In this document: piece by piece, positions 8,277-16,773 of the stretch
Numbering within the stretch: position 1 is the stretch's first letter
Layout: every line of letters starts with the position of its first letter
From: Bradyrhizobium sp. ISRA430
Lineage (GTDB): Bacteria; Pseudomonadota; Alphaproteobacteria; Rhizobiales; Xanthobacteraceae
DNA length: 64,000 nucleotides
Direction: 5' to 3'
NCBI RefSeq assembly: GCF_029909975.1
Contig: NZ_CP094516.1
Span: 4,774,001-4,838,000 of the forward strand
Position numbers and translations under genes: made by a program
Notes under the pieces: generated by a model
Told to the model about the DNA's origin: nothing
Seen by the model: only the letters and a program-made list of their open reading frames with translations
The model's database searches: none

Positions 8277-8368
8277 CGTAGGGTGGGTTAGCCGAAGGCG
8301 TAACCCACCTCTTCTATCGATCGTCATTGAGAGCACTAGTGGGTTACGCGTCGCTAACCCACCCTACG
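8277..8368. repeat. Palindromic repeat (CGTAGGGTGGGTTAGC type)
   Basis: The arms CGTAGGGTGGGTTAGCC and CTAACCCACCCTACG flank a short core. Other full or partial copies are at 9639-9697, 10966-10998, 19622-19710 and, in variant form, 28312-28399. Confidence 0.8.
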
Positions 8369-8376
8369 ATTCCAAA

Positions 8377-9621
8377 TCAACGTCCCTTCGTGGGGATCTT
8401 GTTATACGGCACGTCCTTGTCAACGCGGATGTCACCGGGCAGGCCCAGCACGCGCTCGGCGATGATGTTGCGCAGGATCTCGTCGGTGCCGCCCGCGATG
8501 CGCATCGAGGGCGAGGACAGCAGCATCTGCTGGAACTGGCCGTGCGCGGTTTCCTCGTCCATTCCCGTGAGAACGCCGGCCGCGCCCTGGAGGTCCATCG
8601 CGTAAGCGGCGATGTCTTGTAGCATCAGGCCCGACACCAGCTTTCCGATCGAGTTTTCAGGGCCAGGCCGCTCGCCCTTCGACAGCGCCGAGATCGCGCG
8701 GTAGCTCGTGTATTTCAGCCCGCTCGACTTCACCGCCCAGCTCGCGAGCTTCGAGCGCACCGCGGGATCGTCGATGGCGAGGCCATCCTCCAGCATCAGT
8801 TTGGAGCAGAACTCGAACATCTCCGGCACGCCGGTCGCGAGCCGCGCGCCGATCGACATGCGCTCGTTCATCAGCGTGGTCAGCGAAACGCTCCAGCCTT
8901 CGCCGACGGCGCCGAGGCGCTGGCTGTCGGGGATCACCACGTCGGTGAAATAGACCTCGTTGAACTCCTGCATGCCGTTGGCCTGCTTGATCGGGCGGAC
9001 CTCGACCCCTGGGCTCTTCATGTCCAGGAAGAACATGGTGAGGCCCTTGTGCTTGGGCACGTTCGGATCGGTGCGCGCGATCAGGAGGCCATAGTCGGAA
9101 TAATGCGCGCCCGAGGTCCAGATCTTCTGGCCGTTGACGACCCAACTGTCGCCCTTCTTCTCCGCGCGCGTGCGGAGCCCTGCGACGTCCGAGCCGGCGG
9201 ACGGCTCGGAGAAAAGCTGGCACCAGATCTCCTCGCCCGCGGCGAGTTTTGGCAAGTACCGGCGCTTGGCATCCTCGCTGCCCCAGGCCATCACGGTCGG
9301 GCCGCACATGCCCTCGCCGATCTGGAACGGCTGCGTCAGCTTGCCGTAGACGCCCTCCTCCTGCTGCCAGATCACGCGCTCGATCGGCGTCGCGCCGCGC
9401 CCGCCATATTCCTTCGGCCAGTGCAGGCAGGCCCAGTTACCTTCGAACTTCCTCTTCTGCCAGGCCTTGCCGACATCGACGATGTCGTGCTTCGCAAGCC
9501 GGATGCGGCCGAGCGAGGATTTCGATAGCTCAGCCTCGAGCTCCTTCGGCGCGTTGGCGTCGATCCATTTGCGCGCTGTCTCGCGGAATGCGGCTTCCTG
9601 CGGCGTGTCGTCGAAATTCAT
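8377..9621 (-). CDS. Acyl-CoA dehydrogenase (alpha-type, copy 1)
   Basis: A 414-residue FAD-dependent acyl-CoA dehydrogenase, expected to introduce an alpha,beta double bond into an acyl-CoA. The flavin-contact segment CQLFSEPSAGSDVAGL and the second motif WVVNGQKIWTSGAHYSDYG are intact. NERMSIG in the later helix offers a glutamate at the position used as catalytic base in the isovaleryl/long-chain type, while the C-terminal GGTDEILRN lacks the medium-chain-type glutamate. The start at ATG 9621 matches its neighbour copy (both begin MNFDDTPQEA). It is last in a minus-strand run of three dehydrogenases, separated from copy 2 by 85 bp containing a repeat. Confidence 0.9.
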   Translation of the reverse strand: MNFDDTPQEAAFRETARKWIDANAPKELEAELSKSSLGRIRLAKHDIVDVGKAWQKRKFEGNWACLHWPKEYGGRGATPIERVIWQQEEGVYGKLTQPFQIGEGMCGPTVMAWGSEDAKRRYLPKLAAGEEIWCQLFSEPSAGSDVAGLRTRAEKKGDSWVVNGQKIWTSGAHYSDYGLLIARTDPNVPKHKGLTMFFLDMKSPGVEVRPIKQANGMQEFNEVYFTDVVIPDSQRLGAVGEGWSVSLTTLMNERMSIGARLATGVPEMFEFCSKLMLEDGLAIDDPAVRSKLASWAVKSSGLKYTSYRAISALSKGERPGPENSIGKLVSGLMLQDIAAYAMDLQGAAGVLTGMDEETAHGQFQQMLLSSPSMRIAGGTDEILRNIIAERVLGLPGDIRVDKDVPYNKIPTKGR

Positions 9622-9638
9622 GGCGGACCTCACTTCTG

Positions 9639-9697
9639 CGTAGGATAGGCGCCTAGCGGATTGCGCTTCGCGCATCCGCGGGGCTAACCCACCCTAC
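9639..9697. repeat. Degenerate palindromic repeat
   Basis: A diverged copy of the CGTAGGGTGGGTTAGC family. The left arm is CGTAGGATAGGC, the right arm CTAACCCACCCTAC, and the centre is an inner palindrome GCGGATTGCGCTTCGCGCATCC. It lies between the two near-duplicate dehydrogenase genes. Confidence 0.65.
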
Positions 9698-9706
9698 TTT
9701 TCGAAC

Positions 9707-10948
9707 TCATCTTCCCTTCGTCGGGATCTTGTTGAACGGCACGTCCTTGTCGACGCGGATGTCGCCGGGCAGTCCCAGCACTCGCTCGGCGATGATGTTA
9801 CGCATGATCTCGTCGGTGCCGCCCTCGACGCGCGTACCCGGCGCGCGCAGCAGCATCGCCTGAAAGCGGCCGGCGACTTCGGCGTCTTCAGAACCGCTGA
9901 TCACGCCGGCTCCTTGCAGATCGAGCGCGTAGGCCGCAACGTCCTGGATCATGGAGCCAGCGACCAGCTTGCCGATGGAATTTTCAGGCCCCGGCCGCTC
10001 GCCTTTCGACAGCGCCGAGATCGCGCGCATGCTGGTGTATTTCAGCCCGCTCGCCTTCACCGCCCAGTTCGCGAGCTTCGAGCGCACCGCTGCGTTCTCG
10101 ATCGCCGGTCCATCCTCCAGCATCAGGCCGGAGCAATAGTCGAACAGCTCCGGAAAGCCTGTCGCCACGCCCGCACCGATCGACATGCGCTCGTTCATCA
10201 GCGTGGTCAGCGAGACGTTCCAGCCGTCATTGACCTCGCCGAGGCGCTGGTGATCGGGAATGCGGACGTTGGTGAAATAGACCTCGTTGAAGTCGGACGC
10301 GCCGCTCGCCTGCTTGATCGGCCGCACCTCGACGCCCGGACTCTTCATGTCCAGGAAGAACATGGTGAGGCCCTTGTGCTTGGGTACGGTGGGATCGGTG
10401 CGCGTCAGGAGGATGCCGTAGTCGGAATAGTGCGCGCCCGAGGTCCAGATCTTCTGGCCGTTGATCACCCATTCGTCGCCGTCCTTCTCGGCGCGCGTGC
10501 GCAAGCCCGCGACGTCGGAACCGCCAGCCGGCTCGGAAAAGAGCTGGCACCAGACCTTCTCGCCGGAAGCGAGCGGCGGCAGATATTTGCGCTTATGCTC
10601 CTCGCGCGCGAACGCCATCATGGTCGGCCCGCACATGCCGTGGCCGATGATGAACATATGGGAGAGCTTGCCGAACGGGCCCTCCTCCTGCTGCCAGATC
10701 ACGCGCTCGATCGGCGACGATCCGCGCCCGCCATATTCCTTCGGCCAGTGCAGGCAGGCCCAGCCGGCGTCGGCCTTCTTCTTCTGCCAGGCTTTTGCGA
10801 CCTCGAGGATGTCAGCGTTCTTGAGCTGCGTGCGGCCGAGCGAGGATTTGCGCAGCTCCTCCTCGTACTGCGTGGGCGCGTTCGCGGCGATCCAGGCGCG
10901 GGCTTGGCTGCGGAATTCGGCTTCCTGCGGGGTGTCGTCGAAGTTCAT
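9707..10948 (-). CDS. Acyl-CoA dehydrogenase (alpha-type, copy 2)
   Basis: A 413-residue dehydrogenase clearly paralogous to the gene at 8377-9621. It shares the opening MNFDDTPQEA, the GWACLHWPKEYGGRG segment, CQLFSEPAGGSDVAGL, LMNERMSIG and the C-terminal IIAERVLGLPGDIRVDKDVP tail. The pair looks like a tandem duplication that has diverged, mostly in the substrate-pocket part (for example FIIGHGMCGPTMMAF against FQIGEGMCGPTVMAW). The start at ATG 10948 matches copy 1; an open frame continuing to 11305 overlaps the next gene in another frame and is not credible. Probably acts with the shorter dehydrogenase upstream. Confidence 0.9.
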   Translation of the reverse strand: MNFDDTPQEAEFRSQARAWIAANAPTQYEEELRKSSLGRTQLKNADILEVAKAWQKKKADAGWACLHWPKEYGGRGSSPIERVIWQQEEGPFGKLSHMFIIGHGMCGPTMMAFAREEHKRKYLPPLASGEKVWCQLFSEPAGGSDVAGLRTRAEKDGDEWVINGQKIWTSGAHYSDYGILLTRTDPTVPKHKGLTMFFLDMKSPGVEVRPIKQASGASDFNEVYFTNVRIPDHQRLGEVNDGWNVSLTTLMNERMSIGAGVATGFPELFDYCSGLMLEDGPAIENAAVRSKLANWAVKASGLKYTSMRAISALSKGERPGPENSIGKLVAGSMIQDVAAYALDLQGAGVISGSEDAEVAGRFQAMLLRAPGTRVEGGTDEIMRNIIAERVLGLPGDIRVDKDVPFNKIPTKGR

Positions 10949-10965
10949 TACGCTTCTCTGTCTTC

Positions 10966-10998
10966 CGTAGGGTGGGTTAGCCGAAGGCGTAACCCACC
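10966..10998. repeat. Half copy of the CGTAGGGTGGGTTAGC repeat
   Basis: Carries CGTAGGGTGGGTTAGCCGAA followed by GGCGTAACCCACC, forming a small hairpin, without the distal arm seen in full copies. It sits between the second and third dehydrogenase genes. Confidence 0.65.
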
Positions 10999-11015
10999 AC
11001 TTCTCTAGAATGTTG

Positions 11016-12143
11016 TTACGCCGCGTTCTTCTTGCGCATGCGATCGATGAGCTGGTCTTCCCAATAGGTGAGGCTGCCGAGCCCGAGCGCCATGGCGTTG
11101 GCGCGACGGTAGTACATGTGGCAATCGAACTCCCAGGTGAAACCCATGCCGCCATGGACCTGGATGTTGTTCTTGGCGCAGTGCTGGAACGCCTGCGTCG
11201 CGCTGATGCGCGCCGCGGCGGCTGCTTCGGGCAATTCGGCCGCATCGGTGGAGAGCGCCCAGGCGCCGTAATAGCTGTTGGAGCGCGCCAGCGTCGCCGA
11301 GACATACATATCCGCGAGCATGTGCTTGACTGCCTGGAACGAGCCGATCTGGCGCCCGAAGGCGATGCGGTCGAGCGCGTAGTCGCGGCCCATCTCTAGC
11401 GCGCGGTCGGCACCGCCGACCTGCTCGAAGGCGCACAGCACCGCGGCACGGTCGAGCACCTGGGTGAGGATGCTCCAACCTTCGCCGGGAGCGCCAAGCG
11501 GTTCGGCCTTGCAATCCTTGAAGGTGATCTCGGCCTGGCCACGGGTCGGATCGAGATTGGTCAGGTTTTTGACCTCGACGCCGCCGCCCCTGAGGTCGAC
11601 CAGGAACAGCGAGATATCGCTGTCGCGCCCGCTCGTTCCCGTGCGCGCGGCGACGACCGCGAAATCGGCGATCGCGCCGTCGGCGACCGGTTTCTTGACG
11701 CCGTTGAGCACGCCGTTCGAAGCGGCGACTTTGATGCTCTTCGGCGACGGATTGCCCTTGCCCTCGAACAGTGCCAGCGTGCCGATCGCCTCGCCCGAGG
11801 CAATCGCGGGCAGCCATTTCTTCTTCTGCGCGTCACTGCCGGCGATCAGCAGCGCTTCGGCGGCGAGATAGACGGTCGAGGAGAACGGCACCGGCGCATT
11901 CGCCCGGCCCATCTCCTCGGCGATGACGCAGAGCTCGAGATGGCCGGCACCCGCGCCGCCGAATTCCTCGGGAATCGCAACGCCGAGAAAGCCCATGTCG
12001 GCGAGCCCCTTCCACAGTTCGCTGTCATAAGGCGCCTTGCCGTCGAGCACGACGCGCACCGCCTTGGGCGAGCACTTTTCGGTGAGGAATTTCCGCGCCT
12101 GGTCGCGGAGTTGTTTCTGGTCGTCAGAGAAATCGAAGTTCAT
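11016..12143 (-). CDS. Acyl-CoA dehydrogenase (short, beta-type)
   Basis: A 375-residue member of the acyl-CoA dehydrogenase fold (MNFDFSDDQKQLRDQ opening, GVAIPEEFGGAGAG, IQVHGGMGFTWEFD). The usual flavin-contact segment is degenerate (ALFEGKGNPSP), and neither common catalytic-glutamate position is obvious: the C-terminal region reads GSLTYWEDQL, and the helix-G site reads AVLCAFEQVG. Short, motif-poor subunits like this pair with a longer catalytic partner in heterotetrameric dehydrogenases such as mycobacterial FadE28-FadE29. Its position next to two alpha-type genes fits that, as inference. Confidence 0.82.
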   Translation of the reverse strand: MNFDFSDDQKQLRDQARKFLTEKCSPKAVRVVLDGKAPYDSELWKGLADMGFLGVAIPEEFGGAGAGHLELCVIAEEMGRANAPVPFSSTVYLAAEALLIAGSDAQKKKWLPAIASGEAIGTLALFEGKGNPSPKSIKVAASNGVLNGVKKPVADGAIADFAVVAARTGTSGRDSDISLFLVDLRGGGVEVKNLTNLDPTRGQAEITFKDCKAEPLGAPGEGWSILTQVLDRAAVLCAFEQVGGADRALEMGRDYALDRIAFGRQIGSFQAVKHMLADMYVSATLARSNSYYGAWALSTDAAELPEAAAAARISATQAFQHCAKNNIQVHGGMGFTWEFDCHMYYRRANAMALGLGSLTYWEDQLIDRMRKKNAA

Positions 12144-12182
12144 GGCGGCTTACCTTCTTATTCGTTGTCATTCGTCAAGGCC

Positions 12183-12223
12183 GTCATTCCGGGGCGCCGC
12201 GCAATCGGCGAGCCCGGAATGAC
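12183..12223. repeat. Short GTCATTCCGGGGCGC-type palindrome
   Basis: GTCATTCCGGGGCGCC and GGCGAGCCCGGAATGAC face each other around a short core. A longer related element is at 32726-32830. Confidence 0.7.
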
Positions 12224-12241
12224 GCGTTGATGGATCTTCAT

Positions 12242-14113
12242 TCATCGCAGCACGATCACGTCCTGATCCGGCCTGTCCGCATAGAGCCGCTCGACCAGCG
12301 CAGCGCGGCGCTCGAGGCCGGCACGCTGGTTGATGTAGCCCTTGTCGGTGAGCTCGTTGCCGTCGATCGAGGGCGGCTCGACCATCAGCATGGCGCGCGC
12401 GATGATGCGGCTGCTCGCGCCTTCGCAGTCCTTGTTGTGGGTCTCCAGCCCGCGCCTGAAGCAGGCGATCACGTCGGGATGCTTCACGGCTTCCTCGAAA
12501 CTCAGCTCGGGACTGCCGGTGAGCTGACGGCAGGCATGCAGGTTCGGCCAGGCCAGCAGGCCGATGAAGGGACGATCCTGTCCTGTCACCAGCGCGTCAT
12601 GCACGACCGGAGTCGCGGCCGCGATCGTATCGGTGCGGAGCGAGCCGACATGGACGAAGGTGCCGGTCGTAAGCTTGAAGTCCTCGACGACGCGGCCGGC
12701 GAAGATGATGCCCTTCACCGGATCGCTGTCATCGACGAAGATGCCGGCGTCGCCGATGCAATAAAAGCCTTCCTCATCGAACATCTTCTTGGTCAGCTCG
12801 GGCTGGCCGAAATAGCCGGGCGTGACGTTGACGCCGCGCAGGCGCAGCTCGTACTTCGAGCCGCACGGCACCATCTTCAATTCGACACCGGGGAACGGCA
12901 GGCCGATCAGGCCGACGCGCTCGGTGTCCCAATAGGTGCCGGTCGAGGTCGGTGCGGTCTCGGTGGAGCCCCAGCCGGTATAGAACACGATGCGCTCGCC
13001 GGTGGTCTTCACCGCCAGCGCCTGCATGCGGTCGTAGAGATCGTCCGGCAGCCGCGCGCCGCCATAGGCCATGATCGCGAGGTTCTTGAAGAAGGAGCGG
13101 CAGAGCGCGTCGTCCTTCTCCATCGCCGCCGCGAGCGCTGCATAGCCGGCCGGCACGTTGGCGTAATAGGTCGGCGAGATCTCGTGCAAATTGCGCAGCG
13201 TCTCCTCGAACTGGCCCGGCATCGGCCGGCCGTCATCGATATAGAGCGTACCGCCATCGACCAGCACGGGATGGAACGCCGCATTGCCGCCCATGGTATG
13301 GTTCCAGGGCATCCAGTCGAGCACGGTCGGCAGCGGGCCACCCGGTGTGCGCGGCCGCACCTGCATCATCATCGCCGCATTGGCGCCCATCATCTCCTGG
13401 GTGTTGATGACTGCCTTGGGCATGCCGGTCGAGCCGGAGGTGAACAGCAGCTTGCCGATCGTCTGCGGCGTGATTTTTGCGATCGACGCCTCGACATCAG
13501 CAGTCACAGGGGTCGCTGCGAGATCGGCGAAGCTCACGCTCTTTATGCCGTCACACGGCCGCGCGACGTGAACGACGGTAACGCCGGCGAGGTTGAGCGC
13601 CTTCAGCGCCTTCCCGAAGGTCGGGCCGTCCTGCACCATCACGACGGCCGGCTTGATCAGGTCGAACAGATATCTCAGCTTGGCGTGATCGTGGCTCATC
13701 AAGGAATAGGCAGGCGACACCGGCGCGGCCGGCGAACGCGCCTGCATCGCCGCCTGCGTCATGAGCGCGTGCTCGATCGAATTGCCGGAGAGGATCGCGA
13801 CCGGACGGCCGTCGAGCCCGAGATTGAGCAGCGCTTGCGTCAGCGCATCCACGGTACGCTTGGCTTCGTCGTAGGAGACCTTTCGCCATTCGCGATTGGG
13901 TCCGCCGCGCTGTGCGAGCCAAATGCGCTCGGGCGCTTGCTTCGCCCATTTCGCCAGCGATGCCGGGATGTGCTTCTCGTAAGGCTGCAGCGGAATGCGC
14001 GACTTCAGCACCACCGTGCCGTCGTCGCGGCGTTCGACATTGATGTCGCGCGCCAGCCACTCGACCTTGCGAAAGGCGGGCTTCGTCATCACCGCCGCCG
14101 CACTCCCATTCAT
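12242..14113 (-). CDS. Feruloyl-CoA synthetase-like acyl-CoA ligase
   Basis: A 623-residue AMP-forming ligase expected to activate a carboxylic acid to its CoA thioester via an acyl-adenylate. The ATP-binding P-loop reads FTSGSTGMPKAV. DWMPWNHTMGGN is the hallmark I recall for the feruloyl-CoA synthetase branch. GWGSTETAPT and the GDAGIFVDD region follow, and the C-terminal part diverges from ordinary FadD. Start at ATG 14113, with GGGAG 8 bases upstream. It is followed by three acyl-CoA dehydrogenases and preceded by a crotonase and a short-chain dehydrogenase on the same strand. No vanillin dehydrogenase or hydratase-lyase is nearby, so a beta-oxidative fate is more likely. Substrate not proven to be ferulate. 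Confidence 0.8.
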   Translation of the reverse strand: MNGSAAAVMTKPAFRKVEWLARDINVERRDDGTVVLKSRIPLQPYEKHIPASLAKWAKQAPERIWLAQRGGPNREWRKVSYDEAKRTVDALTQALLNLGLDGRPVAILSGNSIEHALMTQAAMQARSPAAPVSPAYSLMSHDHAKLRYLFDLIKPAVVMVQDGPTFGKALKALNLAGVTVVHVARPCDGIKSVSFADLAATPVTADVEASIAKITPQTIGKLLFTSGSTGMPKAVINTQEMMGANAAMMMQVRPRTPGGPLPTVLDWMPWNHTMGGNAAFHPVLVDGGTLYIDDGRPMPGQFEETLRNLHEISPTYYANVPAGYAALAAAMEKDDALCRSFFKNLAIMAYGGARLPDDLYDRMQALAVKTTGERIVFYTGWGSTETAPTSTGTYWDTERVGLIGLPFPGVELKMVPCGSKYELRLRGVNVTPGYFGQPELTKKMFDEEGFYCIGDAGIFVDDSDPVKGIIFAGRVVEDFKLTTGTFVHVGSLRTDTIAAATPVVHDALVTGQDRPFIGLLAWPNLHACRQLTGSPELSFEEAVKHPDVIACFRRGLETHNKDCEGASSRIIARAMLMVEPPSIDGNELTDKGYINQRAGLERRAALVERLYADRPDQDVIVLR

Positions 14114-14156
14114 TTTGCGTCTCCCGGAATTATTGTCCTTTGCGGATCTTGGTCGT

Positions 14157-14963
14157 TCAGCGCTTGATATAGACAGGCTTTCGCTTCTCAAGGAAGGCCC
14201 TGATGCCCTCCGAAAATTCCTCGGAGCGGCTGCACAGGACCTGGTTACGGTCCTCCATCGCAATCGCTGCTTCCAGCGATCCGGCGTCGACGCTCATATT
14301 GAGACATTCTTTTGACAAGCGCAGGCCCACAGGCGATGCCGTCGTCATCGCATCGATGTAAGGCGCAGCCGCGTCATCGAGCTTGTCTTCGTCGACGACT
14401 TCGGAGACGAGCCCCACCGCGAGCGCGCGCTCCGCGCCGATGAAACGTCCGGTGAGGATCAGCTCCGAGGCCACAGAGACTCCGATGAGGCGCGGCAAGA
14501 AATAGCTGGTGCCGATGTCGCAGCCGCCAAGCCCGAGCTTGATGAAGGCACAGTTCATCCGTGCCGACTTCGTGGCGATGCGGATGTCGGAGGCGAGCGC
14601 CAGCGCAAAACCTCCGCCGGCCGCCGCGCCCTGCACCAACGCCAGGATCGGCTGCGGGCAGCGCCGCATCAGCATCACGATGTCAGCGATGCGCCGCTGC
14701 GAGTCCAAGGACTCGGTGACGCCGGGCGGCTCCTGCTGCCCGGCGCGGCGGGCCATCGCGTGCTTGAGGTCGAGGCCCGCGCAAAAATTCTTGCCCGCGC
14801 CCTTCAGCACCACAACGCGCGTGTCGCGGTTGCGCTGGAGGCCCTGGAAATAGACGTTGAGTGCGTCGATCAGCGACGGATCGAGCGCATTGAGGCTTTC
14901 GGGACGATTGAGCGTCACCCGGTCGACGCCGTCGTCATGCTCGATCAGCAGCGGTTGGGACAT
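14157..14963 (-). CDS. Enoyl-CoA hydratase/isomerase family protein
   Basis: A 268-residue crotonase-fold enzyme in the catabolic cluster. The oxyanion segments NFCAGLDLKH and GAAAGGGFALALASD are intact. The first catalytic glutamate position is alanine-like (GGGFALALASD), and the second region reads GLGGCDIGTSYFLPRL, where an aspartate takes the place of glutamate, as in some dienoyl-CoA isomerases. A double-bond isomerase is thus as likely as a hydratase. Start chosen at ATG 14963 (MSQPLLIEHDDG) with GGAGCG just upstream. It lies 43 bp before the ligase gene and is probably co-transcribed with it. Confidence 0.85.
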   Translation of the reverse strand: MSQPLLIEHDDGVDRVTLNRPESLNALDPSLIDALNVYFQGLQRNRDTRVVVLKGAGKNFCAGLDLKHAMARRAGQQEPPGVTESLDSQRRIADIVMLMRRCPQPILALVQGAAAGGGFALALASDIRIATKSARMNCAFIKLGLGGCDIGTSYFLPRLIGVSVASELILTGRFIGAERALAVGLVSEVVDEDKLDDAAAPYIDAMTTASPVGLRLSKECLNMSVDAGSLEAAIAMEDRNQVLCSRSEEFSEGIRAFLEKRKPVYIKR

Positions 14964-15004
14964 GGATCGCTCCTGCATCCGCGCTTGAGGTGGCGGATAT
15001 TGTG

Positions 15005-15134
15005 CCCTCTCCCCTTGTGGGAGAGGGCAAGCACGTCGCTAGCCAGGAATTCGCTTGGGTGAGGGGTTTTTCTCGGCGGATGGAGACCCCTCATCCGGCG
15101 CTTCGCGCCACCTTCTCCTACAAGGGGAGAAGGG
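15005..15134. repeat. Palindromic repeat (CCCTCTCCCC type)
   Basis: It opens with the hairpin CCCTCTCCCCTTGTGGGAGA, ends with CCTTCTCCTACAAGGGGAGA, and has GGGTGAGGGG and CCCCTCATCC complementary in between. Related elements are at 43149-43250, 48836-48988 and 62002-62153. Confidence 0.75.
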
Positions 15135-15147
15135 AAGAGAGCGCCTC

Positions 15148-15906
15148 TTACCTTGGCGCCATGCGGATGGCGCCGTCGAGGCGGATGGTCTCGCCGTTGA
15201 GCATCGGGTTTTCGACGATGTGCACCGCGAGCGCACCGTATTCGGCGGCATCGCCGAGGCGCGAGGGATGCGGCACCTGGGCCCCAAGGCTCTTGCGGGC
15301 CTCTTCGTTGAGGCCCATCAGCAGCGGCGTAAAGAACAGGCCGGGCGCAATGGTGTTGACGCGGATCTTCTGGCTGGCGAGGTCGCGCGCGGCCGGTAGC
15401 GTGAGGCCGACGACGCCGCCCTTCGAGGCCGAATAGGCGATCTGGCCGATCTGGCCCTCGTAAGCCGCGACCGACGCCGTGTTGACGATGACGCCGCGCT
15501 CTTCGCCGATCGGCTCGGCCGTGACGAGACGCTCGGCGAACAGACGCAGGCAGTTGAAGGTGCCGATCAGGTTGACATTGATGATGCGCGCAAACTTCTC
15601 CAAGGGATAGACGCCATCGCGGCCGACGATACGCTGCGAGCCGCCGATGCCGGCGCAGTTCATCAGCACGCGCGCGACGCCGTGCGCAGCTTCCGCCTTG
15701 GCGATCGCGGCCTTGATCTGCTCTTCGCTGGTGACGTCGGCGTGCAGCGCGACGCCCTTCACTTCAGCCGCGACCTTCTCGGCGTTTTCCTTGTTCTGAT
15801 CGATCACGCCGATCTTGGCGCCCTTGGCGGCCATGGCGCGGGCGGTTGCGGCACCTAAGCCCGAACCACCGCCGGTGATGAGAACGGCTACGTCTTTCAA
15901 CTGCAT
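15148..15906 (-). CDS. Short-chain dehydrogenase, 3-hydroxyacyl-CoA dehydrogenase type
   Basis: A 252-residue NAD(P)-binding Rossmann enzyme of the type-2 3-hydroxyacyl-CoA dehydrogenase (HSD10-like) group. The cofactor motif is TGGGSGLG near residue 11, NCAGIGG lies near 85, the catalytic serine is in NTASVAAYEGQ, and YSASKGG supplies the tyrosine and lysine. The C-terminal PHPSRLGDAAEYGALA and NGETIRLDGAIRM are typical of the group. It would oxidise the 3-hydroxyacyl-CoA before thiolysis. It begins the minus-strand catabolic run after the TetR gene; AAGGAAAGG precedes ATG 15906. Confidence 0.88.
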   Translation of the reverse strand: MQLKDVAVLITGGGSGLGAATARAMAAKGAKIGVIDQNKENAEKVAAEVKGVALHADVTSEEQIKAAIAKAEAAHGVARVLMNCAGIGGSQRIVGRDGVYPLEKFARIINVNLIGTFNCLRLFAERLVTAEPIGEERGVIVNTASVAAYEGQIGQIAYSASKGGVVGLTLPAARDLASQKIRVNTIAPGLFFTPLLMGLNEEARKSLGAQVPHPSRLGDAAEYGALAVHIVENPMLNGETIRLDGAIRMAPR

Positions 15907-15960
15907 CGTAAGCTACCTTTCCTTGGGCGTTTCTTCTCTAGACTTGAAGGTTTTGGCCGA

Positions 15961-16620
15961 TTATCCGGCCGCGGCGGCTTCCCCGGCTTGCGTGAGGATG
16001 CCGCCGCAGATCAGCGTTTCCATGTGCTTGATGTATTGCCGGCAGACTTCGTCGGTGACTGGGCCGACGCCGGTCGCGCGAGACATCGCGTGCCGGCCGA
16101 AGAACAGGTGATCGCAGGCGCCGATCAGGCTGGTGTAGAACAGCACGGGATCGGTCGCGCGGAATTCGCCGCGGCTGACGCCTTCGGCTAGCAGACGGCG
16201 GTGGAAGTCGAGCAGCGGCGCGACGAAAAACTTCGAGACCTCGTCGGCGGAGTCGGCCGTACTCTCGTGCAGCAGATAGTGAATCAGGCGGTTCATGTAG
16301 GGGAACCGGTGATAGGCGCGGATGATGCCGCCGATATGCAGCTTCAGTTTCGCGGTCGGCGTGATTGGCTGCGCCAGGAGAAATTCGAGGTTGGACAGCT
16401 CGGTCGCGGCATCGCGCGCGAGCAGCGCCAGCAAGAGGCCGTCCTTGTTGCCGAAGTGATATTTGACCAGGGCGGCGTTGGCGCCGGACTTCTGGGCGAT
16501 GTCGCTGAGCGAAATCTCGATCGAGGAGCGCTCGATCATCAGTTCGCTCGCGGCCACCAGCAGCTTCTCCGCCGTGGAGCTCTTCGTCGCCGGAAGCCTG
16601 GTCGGTACGGTGGTAGTCAC
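15961..16620 (-). CDS. TetR-family transcriptional regulator
   Basis: A 219-residue repressor-type regulator starting at GTG 16620 behind CAGGGA. The N-terminal HTH (about residues 12-58) reads AEKLLVAASELMIERSSIEI and then LSDIAQKSGANAALVKYHFG, a standard TetR recognition helix. The C-terminal ligand/dimer domain has a HYLLHES segment and a HLFFGRH stretch. It lies between the minus-strand dehydrogenase run and the divergent thiolase gene, with a 153-bp shared control region that holds the dyad at 16691. It most likely represses one or both arms of the catabolic cluster in response to an acyl-CoA. Confidence 0.88.
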   Translation of the reverse strand: MTTTVPTRLPATKSSTAEKLLVAASELMIERSSIEISLSDIAQKSGANAALVKYHFGNKDGLLLALLARDAATELSNLEFLLAQPITPTAKLKLHIGGIIRAYHRFPYMNRLIHYLLHESTADSADEVSKFFVAPLLDFHRRLLAEGVSRGEFRATDPVLFYTSLIGACDHLFFGRHAMSRATGVGPVTDEVCRQYIKHMETLICGGILTQAGEAAAAG

Positions 16621-16690
16621 GAAATCCCTGTCATCGCCGCGGAGAGGGGCGCAGATAAGCGCAAGCAGCGGCTCATCACAAGAGTTAATT

Positions 16691-16710
16691 GATCGATTGA
16701 CTAAACGATC
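16691..16710. promoter_or_regulatory. Candidate TetR operator
   Basis: GATCG and CGATC close a 20-base imperfect inverted repeat with an AT-rich core (TTGACTAA), overlapped by a second half-site TTAATTGATCG. It lies in the divergent region, 71 bases before the TetR start and 64 before the thiolase start, where a local repressor would act. Confidence 0.5.
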
Positions 16711-16773
16711 TTCCGCCCTTTTAATCCGCGCCCGACAACCAACCCATTCAGAACCATCAGGGAGAAACCGAAT

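Noticed and set aside
12227..14167. 646-codon plus-strand open frame opposite the feruloyl-CoA-synthetase-like gene
   Set aside because: Antisense artefact; the ligase on the minus strand carries the P-loop and other AMP-binding motifs.
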